Shown here: positions 1 to 9,101 of the stretch, piece after piece
Layout of the letters: each line of letters begins with the position of its first letter
How positions within the stretch are numbered: the stretch's first letter is position 1
Assembly: GCA_030428905.1 (NCBI GenBank)
Contig: JAUIED010000012.1
Location: 1-50,932 of the forward strand
DNA length: 50,932 bases
DNA from: Gammaproteobacteria bacterium
GTDB taxonomy: Bacteria > Pseudomonadota > Gammaproteobacteria > Pseudomonadales > Azotimanducaceae
Direction: 5' to 3'
Position numbers and translations under genes: made by a program
The notes under the pieces: model-generated
What the model saw: the letters and a program-made list of their open reading frames with translations, nothing else
What the model was told of the DNA's origin: nothing
Database searches by the model: none

Positions 1-27
1 ATGGGTAAGCGGCTGTGAGCTGCTGAT

Positions 28-1047
28 TCAGGCCAGGCGCGGTAGCTGCTCGCGTGTGACCAGGTGTTTCATTGGCGCGCCGGTAGCAAACCGTTCCACC
101 TCCTCGACGATGTAGTCGCTGAGCCTTTCGGCCTCGCTGCCGAGCGAGCCGGCGATGTGCGGCGTGAGGAGCACGTTCGGCATGTCGTACAGCGGCGAAT
201 CATCCGGCAGCACCTCTGGGTCGGTGGTGTCGAGCACCGCGTTCAGCCTGCCGGTCACCAACTCCTGGGTGAGCGCGACGGTGTCCACGAGCTGGCCGCG
301 CGCGGTGTTGATGATTGTCGTGCCGTCCGCCATGAGCGCCATTTCGCGGGCGCCGATCATGCCCCGGGTGTCTTCCAGCAGAGGCGCGTGCAGGCTCACC
401 ACATCGCTGCGTGACAACAGCTCGCTCATGCCCACTTTGTGGGCGCCGAGCTTGCGGCTGGCCATGGGCGTCATGTAGGGGTCGTACAGCAGTACGCGCA
501 GCTCGTAGGGCTGAAGCAGCCGGATGACAAGCTGTCCGACGCTGGAGGCGCCGATGATTCCCACCGTTTTCCGGTAATTGCCGGCGTTTGGTGCCTCCTG
601 CGTCCAGGGCGCGCGGTTTTTTCGGTGCTCGCGGTACGCCTCGGCCAGCTGCAGCACGCGCTTGTTGGCAAACAGAATGGCCGCCACCGTGTATTCGGCC
701 ACCGGCACGGCGTTGGCCGCCACGGCGTTGGTGACGCGCACACCCCGCCGCCAGACCTCCTCGTCGAGGAAGCCTTTGACGCTGCCGGCCAGATGCGCAA
801 TCAGGCGCAGCCGCGGCAAACGTTTCACCACATCCACATCGATTCGGGGGCAGCCCCAGCTGGTGATCAGCACCTCCACCTGGCTGCAGTGCTCGCCGAG
901 GTCATCGAAGTCGCGAAAGGGGAGTGGCGCGATCAGGCGTGTTGCCTGGGCAATACGCTGCATGTGGTCTTCGCGCAGGAGCTCGTCCTGCACCACAGGG
1001 TGCATGACCATAGCGGCGTTCGGCTTCGTGGCCATGTGCGCGAGCAT
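28..1047 (-). CDS. D-isomer-specific 2-hydroxyacid dehydrogenase family protein
   Basis: NAD-dependent oxidoreductase of the family that includes phosphoglycerate and glyoxylate/hydroxypyruvate dehydrogenases; the substrate cannot be read from the sequence. The nucleotide-binding domain has a Rossmann turn at residues 163-171 (GIIGASSVG, in which the middle glycine of GxGxxG is serine). The expected catalytic triad is visible: Arg250 (INTARGQ), Glu278 (DTTDPE) and His297 (TPHIAGS). The length of 339 aa is normal for the family. The first ATG is used; another in-frame ATG four codons later is equally possible, and neither has a clear ribosome-binding site. It is divergent from the dUTPase gene, with under 40 bp between them. 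Confidence 0.85.
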   Translation of the reverse strand: MLAHMATKPNAAMVMHPVVQDELLREDHMQRIAQATRLIAPLPFRDFDDLGEHCSQVEVLITSWGCPRIDVDVVKRLPRLRLIAHLAGSVKGFLDEEVWRRGVRVTNAVAANAVPVAEYTVAAILFANKRVLQLAEAYREHRKNRAPWTQEAPNAGNYRKTVGIIGASSVGQLVIRLLQPYELRVLLYDPYMTPMASRKLGAHKVGMSELLSRSDVVSLHAPLLEDTRGMIGAREMALMADGTTIINTARGQLVDTVALTQELVTGRLNAVLDTTDPEVLPDDSPLYDMPNVLLTPHIAGSLGSEAERLSDYIVEEVERFATGAPMKHLVTREQLPRLA

Positions 1048-1085
1048 ACTCGATAATGCGCGGCTGCGGAGTACGAGGAATGACG

Positions 1086-1709
1086 ATGGCCGATCGGCGT
1101 GAGATAGCGATGCTCGCCACCATGGCGCGCATGCAGGAAGCGCACAACGCTCAAGTGCACCCGGAGTGGCGCACGCAGGGCTATGCCTATTACCGGGCGA
1201 TCTGGGTGGAGTGTGCGGAGATGCTCGACCACTTCGGCTGGAAGTGGTGGAAAGCCCAGCAGCCGGATCTGGAGCAGGTGAAGCTCGAGCTGGTGGACAT
1301 CTGGCACTTCGGCCTCAGCGAGCTGCTGCGCGCCGAGACCCTGGACGACGGCGTGGTGGATGTGTTGCGGGGCGTGTATCCGGATCCGGACGCAGAAACG
1401 CTGCGCCATGCCATCGAGGCGCTGGCTGCCTCATCGCTCGCCTCGCGCGGTTTTTCGGCGGAGGCCTTCGGTGCTGCCATGGCGGCGTTGCCCATGGACT
1501 ACGATGAGCTGTACCGGCTCTATGTGGGCAAGAACGTGCTCAACCACTTTCGTCAGGACAACGGCTACAAAGCCGGAACGTACGTGAAGGTGTGGAACGG
1601 GCGGGAGGACAATGAGCATCTGGTGGAGCTTCTGGCCGGCATCGATCTGGGCGCTGAAGATGCGCCGGAGCAGGTGTACGAAGGGCTGCAGGCACGTTAT
1701 CCCGGCTGA
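1086..1709 (+). CDS. Dimeric dUTPase-type dUTP diphosphatase
   Basis: All-alpha NTP pyrophosphatase of the dUTPase_2 type, expected to hydrolyse dUTP to dUMP and pyrophosphate in the cytoplasm and so keep uracil out of DNA. The metal-binding helices are visible as an ExxE (VECAEML) followed by an ExxD (LELVDIW), with the tryptophan-rich FGWKWWK stretch typical of these enzymes between them. The protein is 207 aa. The ATG at 1086 is chosen because a GAGGA sequence lies about 6 nt upstream; two ATGs further upstream in frame lack this. The gene converges on the DUF3667 gene with only 16 bp between the stops. Confidence 0.85.
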   Translation: MADRREIAMLATMARMQEAHNAQVHPEWRTQGYAYYRAIWVECAEMLDHFGWKWWKAQQPDLEQVKLELVDIWHFGLSELLRAETLDDGVVDVLRGVYPDPDAETLRHAIEALAASSLASRGFSAEAFGAAMAALPMDYDELYRLYVGKNVLNHFRQDNGYKAGTYVKVWNGREDNEHLVELLAGIDLGAEDAPEQVYEGLQARYPG

Positions 1710-1725
1710 CGGCCCACGGCGCCGT

Positions 1726-2667
1726 TTAAAGGAGCGACACGGTAACCGCCATGATCAGCAGGATGGCCGGAATGCTCAGAATCGAATAAGCGATGCACAG
1801 CGCGCCGAATTTGAAGAACGTGCGGGTGCCGCTCTGCTCATAGAAGCGGCGCAGCGCCAGGAAGTAGTACACGAAGAAACCGATCTGCAGAACGTCGATG
1901 AGCGCATCCACCCACGCCGGCTGCTCAGGCAGCAGCGCGATAACGGAGAACACCAGGAAGGCAAATGCGTGCAGGTGCAGCGCAAATACCAGGTGCTCCA
2001 CGTAGTACTTGCCGGAGCGCCAGTACAACAGCTTGAGCAGCAGGGCGTAGACCGGCAGCAGGAAGAACATCGCAAGCGGTGCGTTGTCCACGAGCCGATC
2101 GAACGTTTCAGCGGGATCGTCCAGTGCCAGCACCAGTTGAGAGATCATGTGCCGCCCGGTGGCCGAAGGCTGGTCGTCGGGGGCGGCGCTGGTGACGGCC
2201 TCCATCAGCGCCGTGAGCGCCGCTTTGCCGAGGCCTTCCTCTCGGGCCATGATCGCATCCAGCGCAGCGGCGGCCCGGGGTTCGAGGGTTTCTCTGAATG
2301 ATTCCAGCTGTTCGTCGTTCAGCGGCTTGTCGGGATCGATCTGCACGGCCTGTCCGTTCGGGGCGGCAATCTCGGCCGTTTGCGCAAACACGAAAAAGAA
2401 CACCAGGCTCGCAAAGATGTAGAGCCGAACGGGCGACACGAAGTGTGCGCGTTGGTTCGCAGAGAAGGCTGCGGAGAGCGCACCGGGCTGAAAAAACAAC
2501 AGCTTCAGGCTGCGTACGATGCGGCCATCGAGCTCGAAGGCTTCACGCAACAATTCCATCACCATCGGCGGCAGCGAACGTCGGTAGTCGCGATCGTTCT
2601 GCCCGCAGGCGCTGCAATACGCGCCTTGGCGATGGTGATGACAGTTCGGGCAGGTAGCGGTGTTCAT
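1726..2667 (-). CDS. DUF3667-type membrane protein with N-terminal zinc ribbon
   Basis: Inner-membrane protein of unknown function, 313 aa. The N terminus has two CxxC pairs (Cys6, Cys9, Cys18, Cys21), a small zinc ribbon. It is followed by a conserved segment and about five hydrophobic helices (for example RLYIFASLVFFFVFA and a C-terminal SILSIPAILLIMAV segment). The reading frame stays open far upstream, but that extension is antisense to the luciferase-like gene. The ATG at 2667, directly before the zinc ribbon, is therefore the believable start. Family assignment rests on the CPNC...CxxCGQ start followed by membrane segments. No function is claimed. Confidence 0.75.
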   Translation of the reverse strand: MNTATCPNCHHHRQGAYCSACGQNDRDYRRSLPPMVMELLREAFELDGRIVRSLKLLFFQPGALSAAFSANQRAHFVSPVRLYIFASLVFFFVFAQTAEIAAPNGQAVQIDPDKPLNDEQLESFRETLEPRAAAALDAIMAREEGLGKAALTALMEAVTSAAPDDQPSATGRHMISQLVLALDDPAETFDRLVDNAPLAMFFLLPVYALLLKLLYWRSGKYYVEHLVFALHLHAFAFLVFSVIALLPEQPAWVDALIDVLQIGFFVYYFLALRRFYEQSGTRTFFKFGALCIAYSILSIPAILLIMAVTVSLL

Positions 2668-2730
2668 GAGCGCCCTGTCGACAGGATTAGTGGTAACGTA
2701 AGCGCAACGTCTGTAACGCGCTGCACCTCC

Positions 2731-3648
2731 ATGCGTATCGGCATCTCGGTCTGCTCCAGCTACTACAAAATCCCTGACGCCCGCACCGGCGCACAGCATA
2801 TGGTCGAACGGGCCGCAGCGGCAAACGCAGCCGGCCTCGATACGCTGTTCGTGGGTGACCATCACGCAACGCAAAACGCCTACTTCCAGAATGTGCCGAT
2901 GCTCGGAAGGATGTTGGCGGAGTGGCGTGAGCGGCCGGCCGGAGCGCTGTTTCTGCTGCCGTTGTGGAATCCGGTGTTGCTGGCCGAGCAGATCGGCACG
3001 CTGTCGGCCATCGCGCCGGGCCGATTCATTCTGCAGTGCGCGCTCGGTGGCATGGAGGCTCAGAGCCGTGCGCTCGGCGTGGATTTCAGCCGCCGGGTGG
3101 GTATGTTCGAAACAGCCCTCGACATCATGCGCGCGCTGTGGCGAGGGGAAACCGTGCGCGAGTCGCGCTACTGGAACATTGAAGATGCGTCCATCAGCCC
3201 GGTGCCGGCGGAAGCGGTGGAAGTGTGGATCGGCGCGCAGGCGACGCCCGCGGTGCGCCGCGCTGCGCGAATGGGTGAGGGGTGGCTTGCATCGCCATCC
3301 CTGACATTGCCGCAGGCGGCGCAGGCCGCAGCGGAATACCGGCAGAGCTGTGCGGAGTTCGGGCGCGCGCCCACTGCGACCGCCATTCGTAAGGACATCT
3401 GTCTGGCGCCGGTCAGCCAGGATGCGCGCGCCGCGGTAGAAAAGGTGGTGCAGCGGGGCTATCGCGGTATGGACGCAGATGCGCTGGTGATTGGGTCCGT
3501 GGATGAGGCGGTGGCGCACTTCGGCGCGCTCGAAGATATGGGGTATACCGATGTGATCGTGCGCAACATCAGCCAGGAACAGTCCACGGCCCTCGCCACG
3601 ATCGAGTGCCTGGCCGAGGTGCGGCGACAGCTTCAACGTGCGTCTTAA
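2731..3648 (+). CDS. Luciferase-like (LLM class) flavin-dependent oxidoreductase
   Basis: TIM-barrel F420/FMN-dependent monooxygenase-like protein of 305 aa. The N terminus MRIGISVCSSYY, the segment LDTLFVGDHHAT and the FILQCALGG and VWIGAQATPAVRRAAR segments are typical of bacterial LLM-class oxidoreductases. Substrate and cofactor (FMN or F420) cannot be decided. The frame is open 350 nt further upstream, but that part is antisense to the DUF3667 gene, so the ATG at 2731 is taken. Its last 11 nt overlap the start of the patatin gene, which suggests cotranscription with the envelope-lipid genes downstream. Confidence 0.8.
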   Translation: MRIGISVCSSYYKIPDARTGAQHMVERAAAANAAGLDTLFVGDHHATQNAYFQNVPMLGRMLAEWRERPAGALFLLPLWNPVLLAEQIGTLSAIAPGRFILQCALGGMEAQSRALGVDFSRRVGMFETALDIMRALWRGETVRESRYWNIEDASISPVPAEAVEVWIGAQATPAVRRAARMGEGWLASPSLTLPQAAQAAAEYRQSCAEFGRAPTATAIRKDICLAPVSQDARAAVEKVVQRGYRGMDADALVIGSVDEAVAHFGALEDMGYTDVIVRNISQEQSTALATIECLAEVRRQLQRAS

Positions 3649-4729
3649 CGGTTCTCCAGGTCTGGTCCTGCCGGGTGGAGGCGCCCGGGCTGCCTATCAG
3701 GTGGGCGTGCTCAAGGCGCTTGCAGATGTGGTGGATGGCGGTGCCTTGCCGTTCAGCAGCATTGCTGGTGTGAGCGCCGGATCCATCAACGGTATGGCGG
3801 TGGCGCAGTACGCGCACAACTTCGCAGAAGGCGTGCTGCGGCTGGAGGACATCTGGCTCAACATGTCGTCGAGCGATGTGTTCACCATGGAGTACGGCGC
3901 GCTGCAGGCGTTCATGGGCAGCAAGGATGGGCGGCCCCAGGCGCTGCTGAACAATGCGCCGCTCGGTGTGCTGCTGGAACGCACCGTGGGTGACCGCGAC
4001 GCGGTGGCCTCGCGCATACGCGAGGGGCATCTGGACGGCTTTGCAGTGACCGCCTCCAACTACACCACGGGCGAAGCAACGACGTTTTTTCAGGCACGTC
4101 CGGAACTCATCGCCTGGCACACCCGGCGCCGGCACAGCGTAGCTACGCGCATCGAGGTGCCGCATCTGCTCGCCTCGAGCGCGTTGCCGATCCTGTTCCC
4201 GCCGCAGGCAGTGGGTGCCGAGTATTTCGTGGACGGTTCGTTGCGCATGACCCAGCCGTTGAGCCCCGTCATCAAGATGGGGGCGGACCGTATCCTGGTG
4301 ATCGGCGTGCGCAACGAGAGCCTGCCGGTCGGCGACTTCAAAGCCGAGGCTCCGGGCATCGCCGAGGTGGCGGGCTACACATTGGATTCGCTGTTCTCGG
4401 AGAACCTGAACACCGACATCGAGCGTATGGAGGAGATCAATCGGCTACTTGCGGCCGTGCCGTTCTGGCGTAAAAGGCGGTTGCGCAAGCGGCCGATTCG
4501 GGTGATGACGATTCGCCCCTCGGAAGATCTGCGGATGATTGCGCAGCGCTTCTCCGTGCAGCTTCCGCGCGGAATCCGGCTTTTCCTGCGCACCATCGGC
4601 GGCTGGGGCAAGGAGTGGCGTATGCCGAGCTACCTGCTCTTCGAAGCGGATTTCGCGCGCGCCCTGATCGACCTTGGCTACCGGGACGGCCTCAAACTGC
4701 GGCCGTCGGTACAGGCTTTCTTCGCGTGA
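3638..4729 (+). CDS. Patatin-like phospholipase
   Basis: Serine-aspartate dyad acyl hydrolase of the patatin family, expected to cleave acyl chains from phospholipids or lysophospholipids. The oxyanion motif GGGARAAYQ is at residues 13-21, the nucleophile Ser46 in GVSAGS (44-49), and the partner Asp199 in YFVDGS. No signal peptide is visible, so it is probably cytoplasmic or peripheral to the inner membrane. The start overlaps the upstream LLM gene by 11 nt. The stop overlaps the ydbH-like start in TGATG, so translation of the two is probably coupled. Placement ahead of the YdbH/YnbE/YdbL genes suggests a role in phospholipid turnover linked to lipid transport; this link is inference. Confidence 0.9.
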   Translation: MRLNGSPGLVLPGGGARAAYQVGVLKALADVVDGGALPFSSIAGVSAGSINGMAVAQYAHNFAEGVLRLEDIWLNMSSSDVFTMEYGALQAFMGSKDGRPQALLNNAPLGVLLERTVGDRDAVASRIREGHLDGFAVTASNYTTGEATTFFQARPELIAWHTRRRHSVATRIEVPHLLASSALPILFPPQAVGAEYFVDGSLRMTQPLSPVIKMGADRILVIGVRNESLPVGDFKAEAPGIAEVAGYTLDSLFSENLNTDIERMEEINRLLAAVPFWRKRRLRKRPIRVMTIRPSEDLRMIAQRFSVQLPRGIRLFLRTIGGWGKEWRMPSYLLFEADFARALIDLGYRDGLKLRPSVQAFFA

Positions 4730-6885
4730 TGCGACGGCTCCTGTGGGGCCTGCTGCTGCTCCTGGTGGGCCTGACAATTGCTGGGTACGCGTCGTTGCCG
4801 TTCTGGCTGCCCGGCCTGGCGGCGCAACTCGTCCCGGGACTTGTAGTGGCAGATGCCGATCGACCAGGGCTCCAGGAATGGCGCGTGGGCCGCGTCGTTT
4901 TCGACGATGGCCGGCTGCGCGCGGAACTTGCTGATGTGGTAGTGCGTTACGATGCGCGCAGGCGTGCTCTGCTTACAGTCGATATGGCTCTGGCCGACGT
5001 GCATGTGGCTGCCTGGCCCGAGGGGTCTGGTGATGCGCCCTCGATACCCGCTGTTCCGGCGCTGAATGTACAGCGGTTGCGTATAGCGTTCGAACCTCTG
5101 GACCTGACGCTTGAAGGCTCCATCTCCACTACTGCTGCCGGTGCCTTCCGCCTGCGCCTTCAGGAAGGCGACAATCTGGTAGAGGCAGACGGGTCGTTCG
5201 ACGAGCAGGCGTTTCAGGTGGCGGGCACGCTGGCGCTAGCCGGTTCGCGGCTGACGACGGCCGCCACAGCAGCAGGTGTGCCGATCACGGAACTGTCGCT
5301 GGATGGGGACTTTTCAGCCCGCCTGTTGGAGCCGTTACAGGCACAAGCCGCCAACCTGACAGGCACCGCCAACCTGCACGTGGCCGGGCAGATTGCGGCG
5401 CTGGAGGGCCGTGTGCAGTTTGCCGCCCGGCAGGTTGTTGTGGCGCGGCAGGATGCCTGGCAGATCGATGTTCCCCAGCTCAACCTGCGCGGTGATCACG
5501 GTGCCGGCTGGTTCTGGCAAACGCCGATCACGGCGACGGTAACAGACGATCAAACGATGCTCGTGCGTGCGGGGCAAACCGTTGATGCGCGCTTCGACCT
5601 CGCCGGGGACACGTTGCAAGGGCAGGGGGATTTTGCCTTGGGTAGCGCCGAGTTTGTTGTGCTGTCGGCGTTTTCTACGGAGTTGGATGGCGCTGTGCGT
5701 GGCAGCTTTGCCTTGGCCGACGGGCAGGTGCGGGTGCAAGCGCGCGCATCCATGTGGCTGGCCAGTGGCGACTATCGCGCCGAGTTTTCCGGGTTTTCTG
5801 CCAGCACCCAGGGGTCACTTTGGAATCTGGTTGGAACTGGCGTGCGGGTACGTTCAGCACAACTGTCTCTGCCGCCGCTGGATGCGGACCTCGTCGCCGC
5901 CGACGATGGCGGTTGGCGGGTATCGGGGACGGTACGCGGCGCGGGCCTCGTTGCGCAGCCAACGCTGTTTCTGAAAGATCCGATGCGCATCGACGCCGAC
6001 TACACACTCGATGTGTCCGAGCCGCTGCTGGCGCGCTGGCTGGGCTGGAAGGAAGCCTACGACCTCACCGCGGGAAGGTTTAACGGAACGCTGCGCGCCA
6101 GCCTCGGCACGCGCAACACCTACACCGTTCAGGGAGCGTTAACGGACGGCGCCGCACTGTATGACGATCTGATCATCCAGGGCATTGATGGACGGTACGA
6201 AGTTCGCGGTGATGACGATGCATGGCGGGCCATGTTGCCTGCGGCAAAGGTGGCGGCCGTGGATGTAGGGGTTGTGCTGCGCGACATCTCCTTCGACGCC
6301 GAGGTGTCTGAAGCCCAGGTTACCGTCGAGGCGTTGCAGGGCGCGCTGCTGGGCGGCGCCTTCGCCGTGCGCCAGCCGCTTGTTTACGATGTGGCGCGCG
6401 GTCGCAGCGTCTTCGAAGTGGCGCTCGACAACCTGGACCTGGCCGAGGTGGTGGCGCTGGAAGGAGAAGACATCCGGGCTACTGGTCGCCTTTCCGGCAA
6501 CATCCCGGTTGCCATCACTGAAACCGGTGTGTCGGTGACCGGCGGCACGGTGGCGGCGGCAAGCGGCGGCACCATCCAGCTTGATGAGAAGCTCGCCCGC
6601 TCCATCGCCCAGCCGGGGCTCGACATCGTGCTGCGTGCGCTGGAGGACTTCCGCTACAGCGTGCTGCGCGCCGGCATCGACTACGCGGAAAACGGAGATT
6701 TCAAGGCAAGCGTGCGGCTCGAAGGGTCGAATCCCGCCATCGAAGCCGGACGTGCCATTCACTACAACCTGAACATCAGCGAGAATGTGCCGGTGCTTCT
6801 GAAGAGCCTGCGCCTGCAGGACGAAGTCACCCGACGCGTGGAACGGCAGGTGGACAGGAAATTCAATCAGCGAGGAAAGCAATGA
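4729..6885 (+). CDS. ydbH: YdbH-like inter-membrane phospholipid transport protein (AsmA-like)
   Basis: Large envelope protein of 718 aa with one N-terminal membrane anchor (RRLLWGLLLLLVGLTIAGY) and a long, beta-rich periplasmic region rich in repeated short strands, as in AsmA-like/TamB-like bridge proteins. The C-terminal segment with GNIPVAITETGVSVTGG and the following LVLKSL-type tail resembles E. coli YdbH. In E. coli YdbH acts redundantly with TamB and YhdP in moving phospholipids to the outer membrane and pairs with the lipoprotein YnbE. The start ATG overlaps the patatin stop. The identification is strengthened by the ynbE-like and ydbL-like genes immediately downstream in the E. coli order. 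Confidence 0.85.
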   Translation: MRRLLWGLLLLLVGLTIAGYASLPFWLPGLAAQLVPGLVVADADRPGLQEWRVGRVVFDDGRLRAELADVVVRYDARRRALLTVDMALADVHVAAWPEGSGDAPSIPAVPALNVQRLRIAFEPLDLTLEGSISTTAAGAFRLRLQEGDNLVEADGSFDEQAFQVAGTLALAGSRLTTAATAAGVPITELSLDGDFSARLLEPLQAQAANLTGTANLHVAGQIAALEGRVQFAARQVVVARQDAWQIDVPQLNLRGDHGAGWFWQTPITATVTDDQTMLVRAGQTVDARFDLAGDTLQGQGDFALGSAEFVVLSAFSTELDGAVRGSFALADGQVRVQARASMWLASGDYRAEFSGFSASTQGSLWNLVGTGVRVRSAQLSLPPLDADLVAADDGGWRVSGTVRGAGLVAQPTLFLKDPMRIDADYTLDVSEPLLARWLGWKEAYDLTAGRFNGTLRASLGTRNTYTVQGALTDGAALYDDLIIQGIDGRYEVRGDDDAWRAMLPAAKVAAVDVGVVLRDISFDAEVSEAQVTVEALQGALLGGAFAVRQPLVYDVARGRSVFEVALDNLDLAEVVALEGEDIRATGRLSGNIPVAITETGVSVTGGTVAAASGGTIQLDEKLARSIAQPGLDIVLRALEDFRYSVLRAGIDYAENGDFKASVRLEGSNPAIEAGRAIHYNLNISENVPVLLKSLRLQDEVTRRVERQVDRKFNQRGKQ

Positions 6886-7064
6886 CACGCACGGCACTGA
6901 TCGGACTGGCCGTTCTGGCACTGGGCGCCTGCACGCCCACCGTCAAGGTGGCCACGGATGAGCCCATCACCATCAATCTCAACGTCAACATCGAACACCG
7001 TATACTGGTAAAGGTGGACAAAGAGCTGGATGACATTTTCAGCGAAGACAGCGACCTGTTCTGA
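6882..7064 (+). CDS. ynbE: YnbE-like outer-membrane lipoprotein
   Basis: Small lipoprotein of 60 aa. The signal sequence ends in LALGAC, a lipobox whose cysteine would be lipidated. The mature part TPTVKVATDEPITINLNVNI and following residues are the characteristic YnbE core. In E. coli YnbE multimers stack on the C-terminal end of YdbH to finish the periplasm-spanning bridge. The ATG overlaps the ydbH stop by 4 nt (ATGA), so the two proteins are probably made in a coupled way. Confidence 0.88.
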   Translation: MTRTALIGLAVLALGACTPTVKVATDEPITINLNVNIEHRILVKVDKELDDIFSEDSDLF

Positions 7065-7071
7065 GGTGGTT

Positions 7072-7398
7072 ATGAAGAAATTTCGAGTGGTACTGGCAGG
7101 TATTGCATGCCTCGTGGCGCTGGTCGCCTGGGCAGCCGACCTGGATTCAGCCAAGGCGCAGGGCCTGATTGGCGAGCGTGAAGACGGCTACCTCGGCTTT
7201 GTGGTCGCCGCCCCCGGCGCAGACGTGGTGGCGCTTGTCAACGACGTCAACGACAAACGCCGTGCCGAGTACGAGCGCATCGCTGCCAAGAACGGCATTG
7301 GTCGCACCGATGTGGAGGTGCTGGCGGGGCGAAAAGCCATCGAGCGGACGTCCAGCGGCGGCTACGTTTTTACAGCGGGGCGCTGGTCGCGCAAATAG
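7072..7398 (+). CDS. ydbL: YdbL family (DUF1318) periplasmic protein
   Basis: Secreted protein of 108 aa with a signal peptide ending near AWAADLDSAK, followed by the DUF1318 core. The GLIGERxDGYLG segment and the NDKRRAEYERIAAKNG segment are diagnostic. In E. coli YdbL modulates the YdbH-YnbE bridge. The start ATG lies 7 nt after the ynbE stop, preceded by GAGGTGG. It completes a three-gene ydbH-ynbE-ydbL set. Confidence 0.88.
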   Translation: MKKFRVVLAGIACLVALVAWAADLDSAKAQGLIGEREDGYLGFVVAAPGADVVALVNDVNDKRRAEYERIAAKNGIGRTDVEVLAGRKAIERTSSGGYVFTAGRWSRK

Positions 7399-7463
7399 CG
7401 TTTGATACCGCCGTCGAGCCGCTGGAAGCAGACCAATAGCAGACAGACCAAGTAGGAGGGCAT

Positions 7464-8744
7464 ATGGCTGAAGCGCAGAAGATCAACGTTTTCGACGTGG
7501 AAACGCTGCTTGATCCCTATGCGGCGTACAAGACGCTGCGTGATGAGGCGCCGGTGTACTTCATGCCGGAGATGAATCTCCACTATGTCACCCGCTACGA
7601 TCTGGTACGCGAGGCGCTGAAGGACACCGCCACCTACTCGAGCCGCTTTGATGCCTTCATGAACACCACCCGCGAGGCGGGGTTGGCGATGGTACCGGCT
7701 GAGGTACGCGCGCAGATAGACGATATCGCCCGTCGCATGGTGGAGGTGCCGCCCACCATGCTGACGCTCGATGAGCCCGATCACACGAAGTACCGCTCGC
7801 TGGTGAGTGCGCTGTTCACCGGCAGCCAGGTGAAGAAAGCCGAAGACCAGGTGCGCGCGGTGGTGGAGCGCACGGCAGATGCGCTTGCAGGCTCGCTCGT
7901 GCCGGGAGGCGATGTCGACTTCATGGAGGGGTTCGCAGGGCCTGTGCCTCTGGAAATCATCGGCGACCGGCTCGGCATCCCGAAGGAGGATCGCGAGTTC
8001 TTCGATGAGGCGGCCACGGTATCGGCGGCTGCGCTGCGCATGAGCCCATTACCCCCGGAAGAGATGCTGCGGCGCGCGCAGGTGCAGCTCGACCTGCAGG
8101 ACCTGCTCATTCGCGTCATCGAAGCGCGGCGCCAGGACCCGCAGGACGACATGATCAGCATCCTCGCGGCCAGCACCCTGCAGCCGGACGACCGGCCGCT
8201 CACCCACGGCGAGATGATATCCATCCTCAACCAGTTCCTGGTGGCAGGGCACGAAACGACGACCAGCACCTTCGGCTGGGGCATGCTGGCCCTGTGCGAA
8301 AACCCCGAGCTGCAGGACACGCTGCGCAACAATCCGGATCTCACCCGCACCTTTGTCGAAGAGGTGCTGCGCTACGAGTCTCCCGTGCAGGGCTTGCCCA
8401 GGCTGGTCACGAAAGACACGGAGCTCGGCGGCTACCCGATCCAGGCCGGTCAGATGGTCATGCTGCGCTACGGTGCCGCCAACCGCGACGAGCGGCAGTT
8501 TCCGGAGCCGGACGTGGTCAACCTGCACCGGCCGAAAGCCGGCATGCAGCTCGCCTTCGGCTCAGGCATTCACCACTGCATCGGTGCACCCCTGGCACGG
8601 CAGGAGCTCAATCTGGGCTTTCCGGCGTTGCTCGAGCGCATGCGCAACATCCGTCTTTCCGCAGCGCACCCGCCACCGACAGCCGAACCGAGCTTCATCC
8701 TGCGCAACGTGCCGCAGCTGTACATCACATTCGACGCTGCCTGA
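7464..8744 (+). CDS. Cytochrome P450
   Basis: Soluble bacterial P450 of 426 aa, a heme monooxygenase that would need separate ferredoxin and reductase partners; none is encoded nearby. The I-helix oxygen-activation motif AGHETT is at residues 261-266, the ExxR pair at Glu300/Arg303 (EVLRYESP), and the heme loop FGSGIHHCIG with Cys372 as the thiolate ligand. There is a good ribosome-binding site (AGGAGGG) before the ATG. The substrate is unknown; related CYPs act on fatty acids, terpenes or steroids. The MazG-like gene follows after 9 nt. Confidence 0.93.
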   Translation: MAEAQKINVFDVETLLDPYAAYKTLRDEAPVYFMPEMNLHYVTRYDLVREALKDTATYSSRFDAFMNTTREAGLAMVPAEVRAQIDDIARRMVEVPPTMLTLDEPDHTKYRSLVSALFTGSQVKKAEDQVRAVVERTADALAGSLVPGGDVDFMEGFAGPVPLEIIGDRLGIPKEDREFFDEAATVSAAALRMSPLPPEEMLRRAQVQLDLQDLLIRVIEARRQDPQDDMISILAASTLQPDDRPLTHGEMISILNQFLVAGHETTTSTFGWGMLALCENPELQDTLRNNPDLTRTFVEEVLRYESPVQGLPRLVTKDTELGGYPIQAGQMVMLRYGAANRDERQFPEPDVVNLHRPKAGMQLAFGSGIHHCIGAPLARQELNLGFPALLERMRNIRLSAAHPPPTAEPSFILRNVPQLYITFDAA

Positions 8745-8753
8745 GCGATCGGC

Positions 8754-9101
8754 GTGGACATCGATGCGTTGCAGGCAAAGCTCAGGGTGTTTGCCCGGGA
8801 ACGCGACTGGGAGCAGTTCCACTCACCGAAGAATCTCGCCATGGCGCTCTCTGTGGAATCGGGGGAGCTGCTGGAGATATTCCAGTGGCTCACGGAGCAG
8901 CAATCATCCGAGCTGTCTGATGAGCAGCGCGCGCAGGTGGCCGACGAGATTGCCGATGTGCAGATCTACCTGGCGCGGCTCGCCGATGTGCTGGATGTCG
9001 ATATCGCGGATGCGGTGAGCAGTAAGCTCGAGCGCAACGCGCGCAAATATCCCGCTGAACTCGTGCGCGGCAGTGCGCGTAAGTACGACGCTACCCGGTG
9101 A
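8754..9101 (+). CDS. MazG-like nucleotide pyrophosphohydrolase
   Basis: Small all-alpha NTP pyrophosphohydrolase of 115 aa, similar to the RS21-C6/dCTPase and MazG-like groups. It shows the paired metal-binding motifs ESGELLE and DEIADVQ (ExxE...ExxD), the HSPKNLAMALSVE lead-in and the C-terminal NARKYP signature. It would remove pyrophosphate from (deoxy)nucleoside triphosphates. It starts with GTG. Its stop overlaps the GTG start of the next gene in the four bases GTGA, so the pyrophosphohydrolase and the nuclease-helicase are translationally coupled. Confidence 0.85.
   Translation: MDIDALQAKLRVFARERDWEQFHSPKNLAMALSVESGELLEIFQWLTEQQSSELSDEQRAQVADEIADVQIYLARLADVLDVDIADAVSSKLERNARKYPAELVRGSARKYDATR

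Noticed and set aside
2668-3636. N-terminal extension of the DUF3667 frame on the minus strand
   Set aside because: It is antisense to the luciferase-like gene and composition is arginine/histidine-rich; the zinc ribbon begins at an ATG at 2667.
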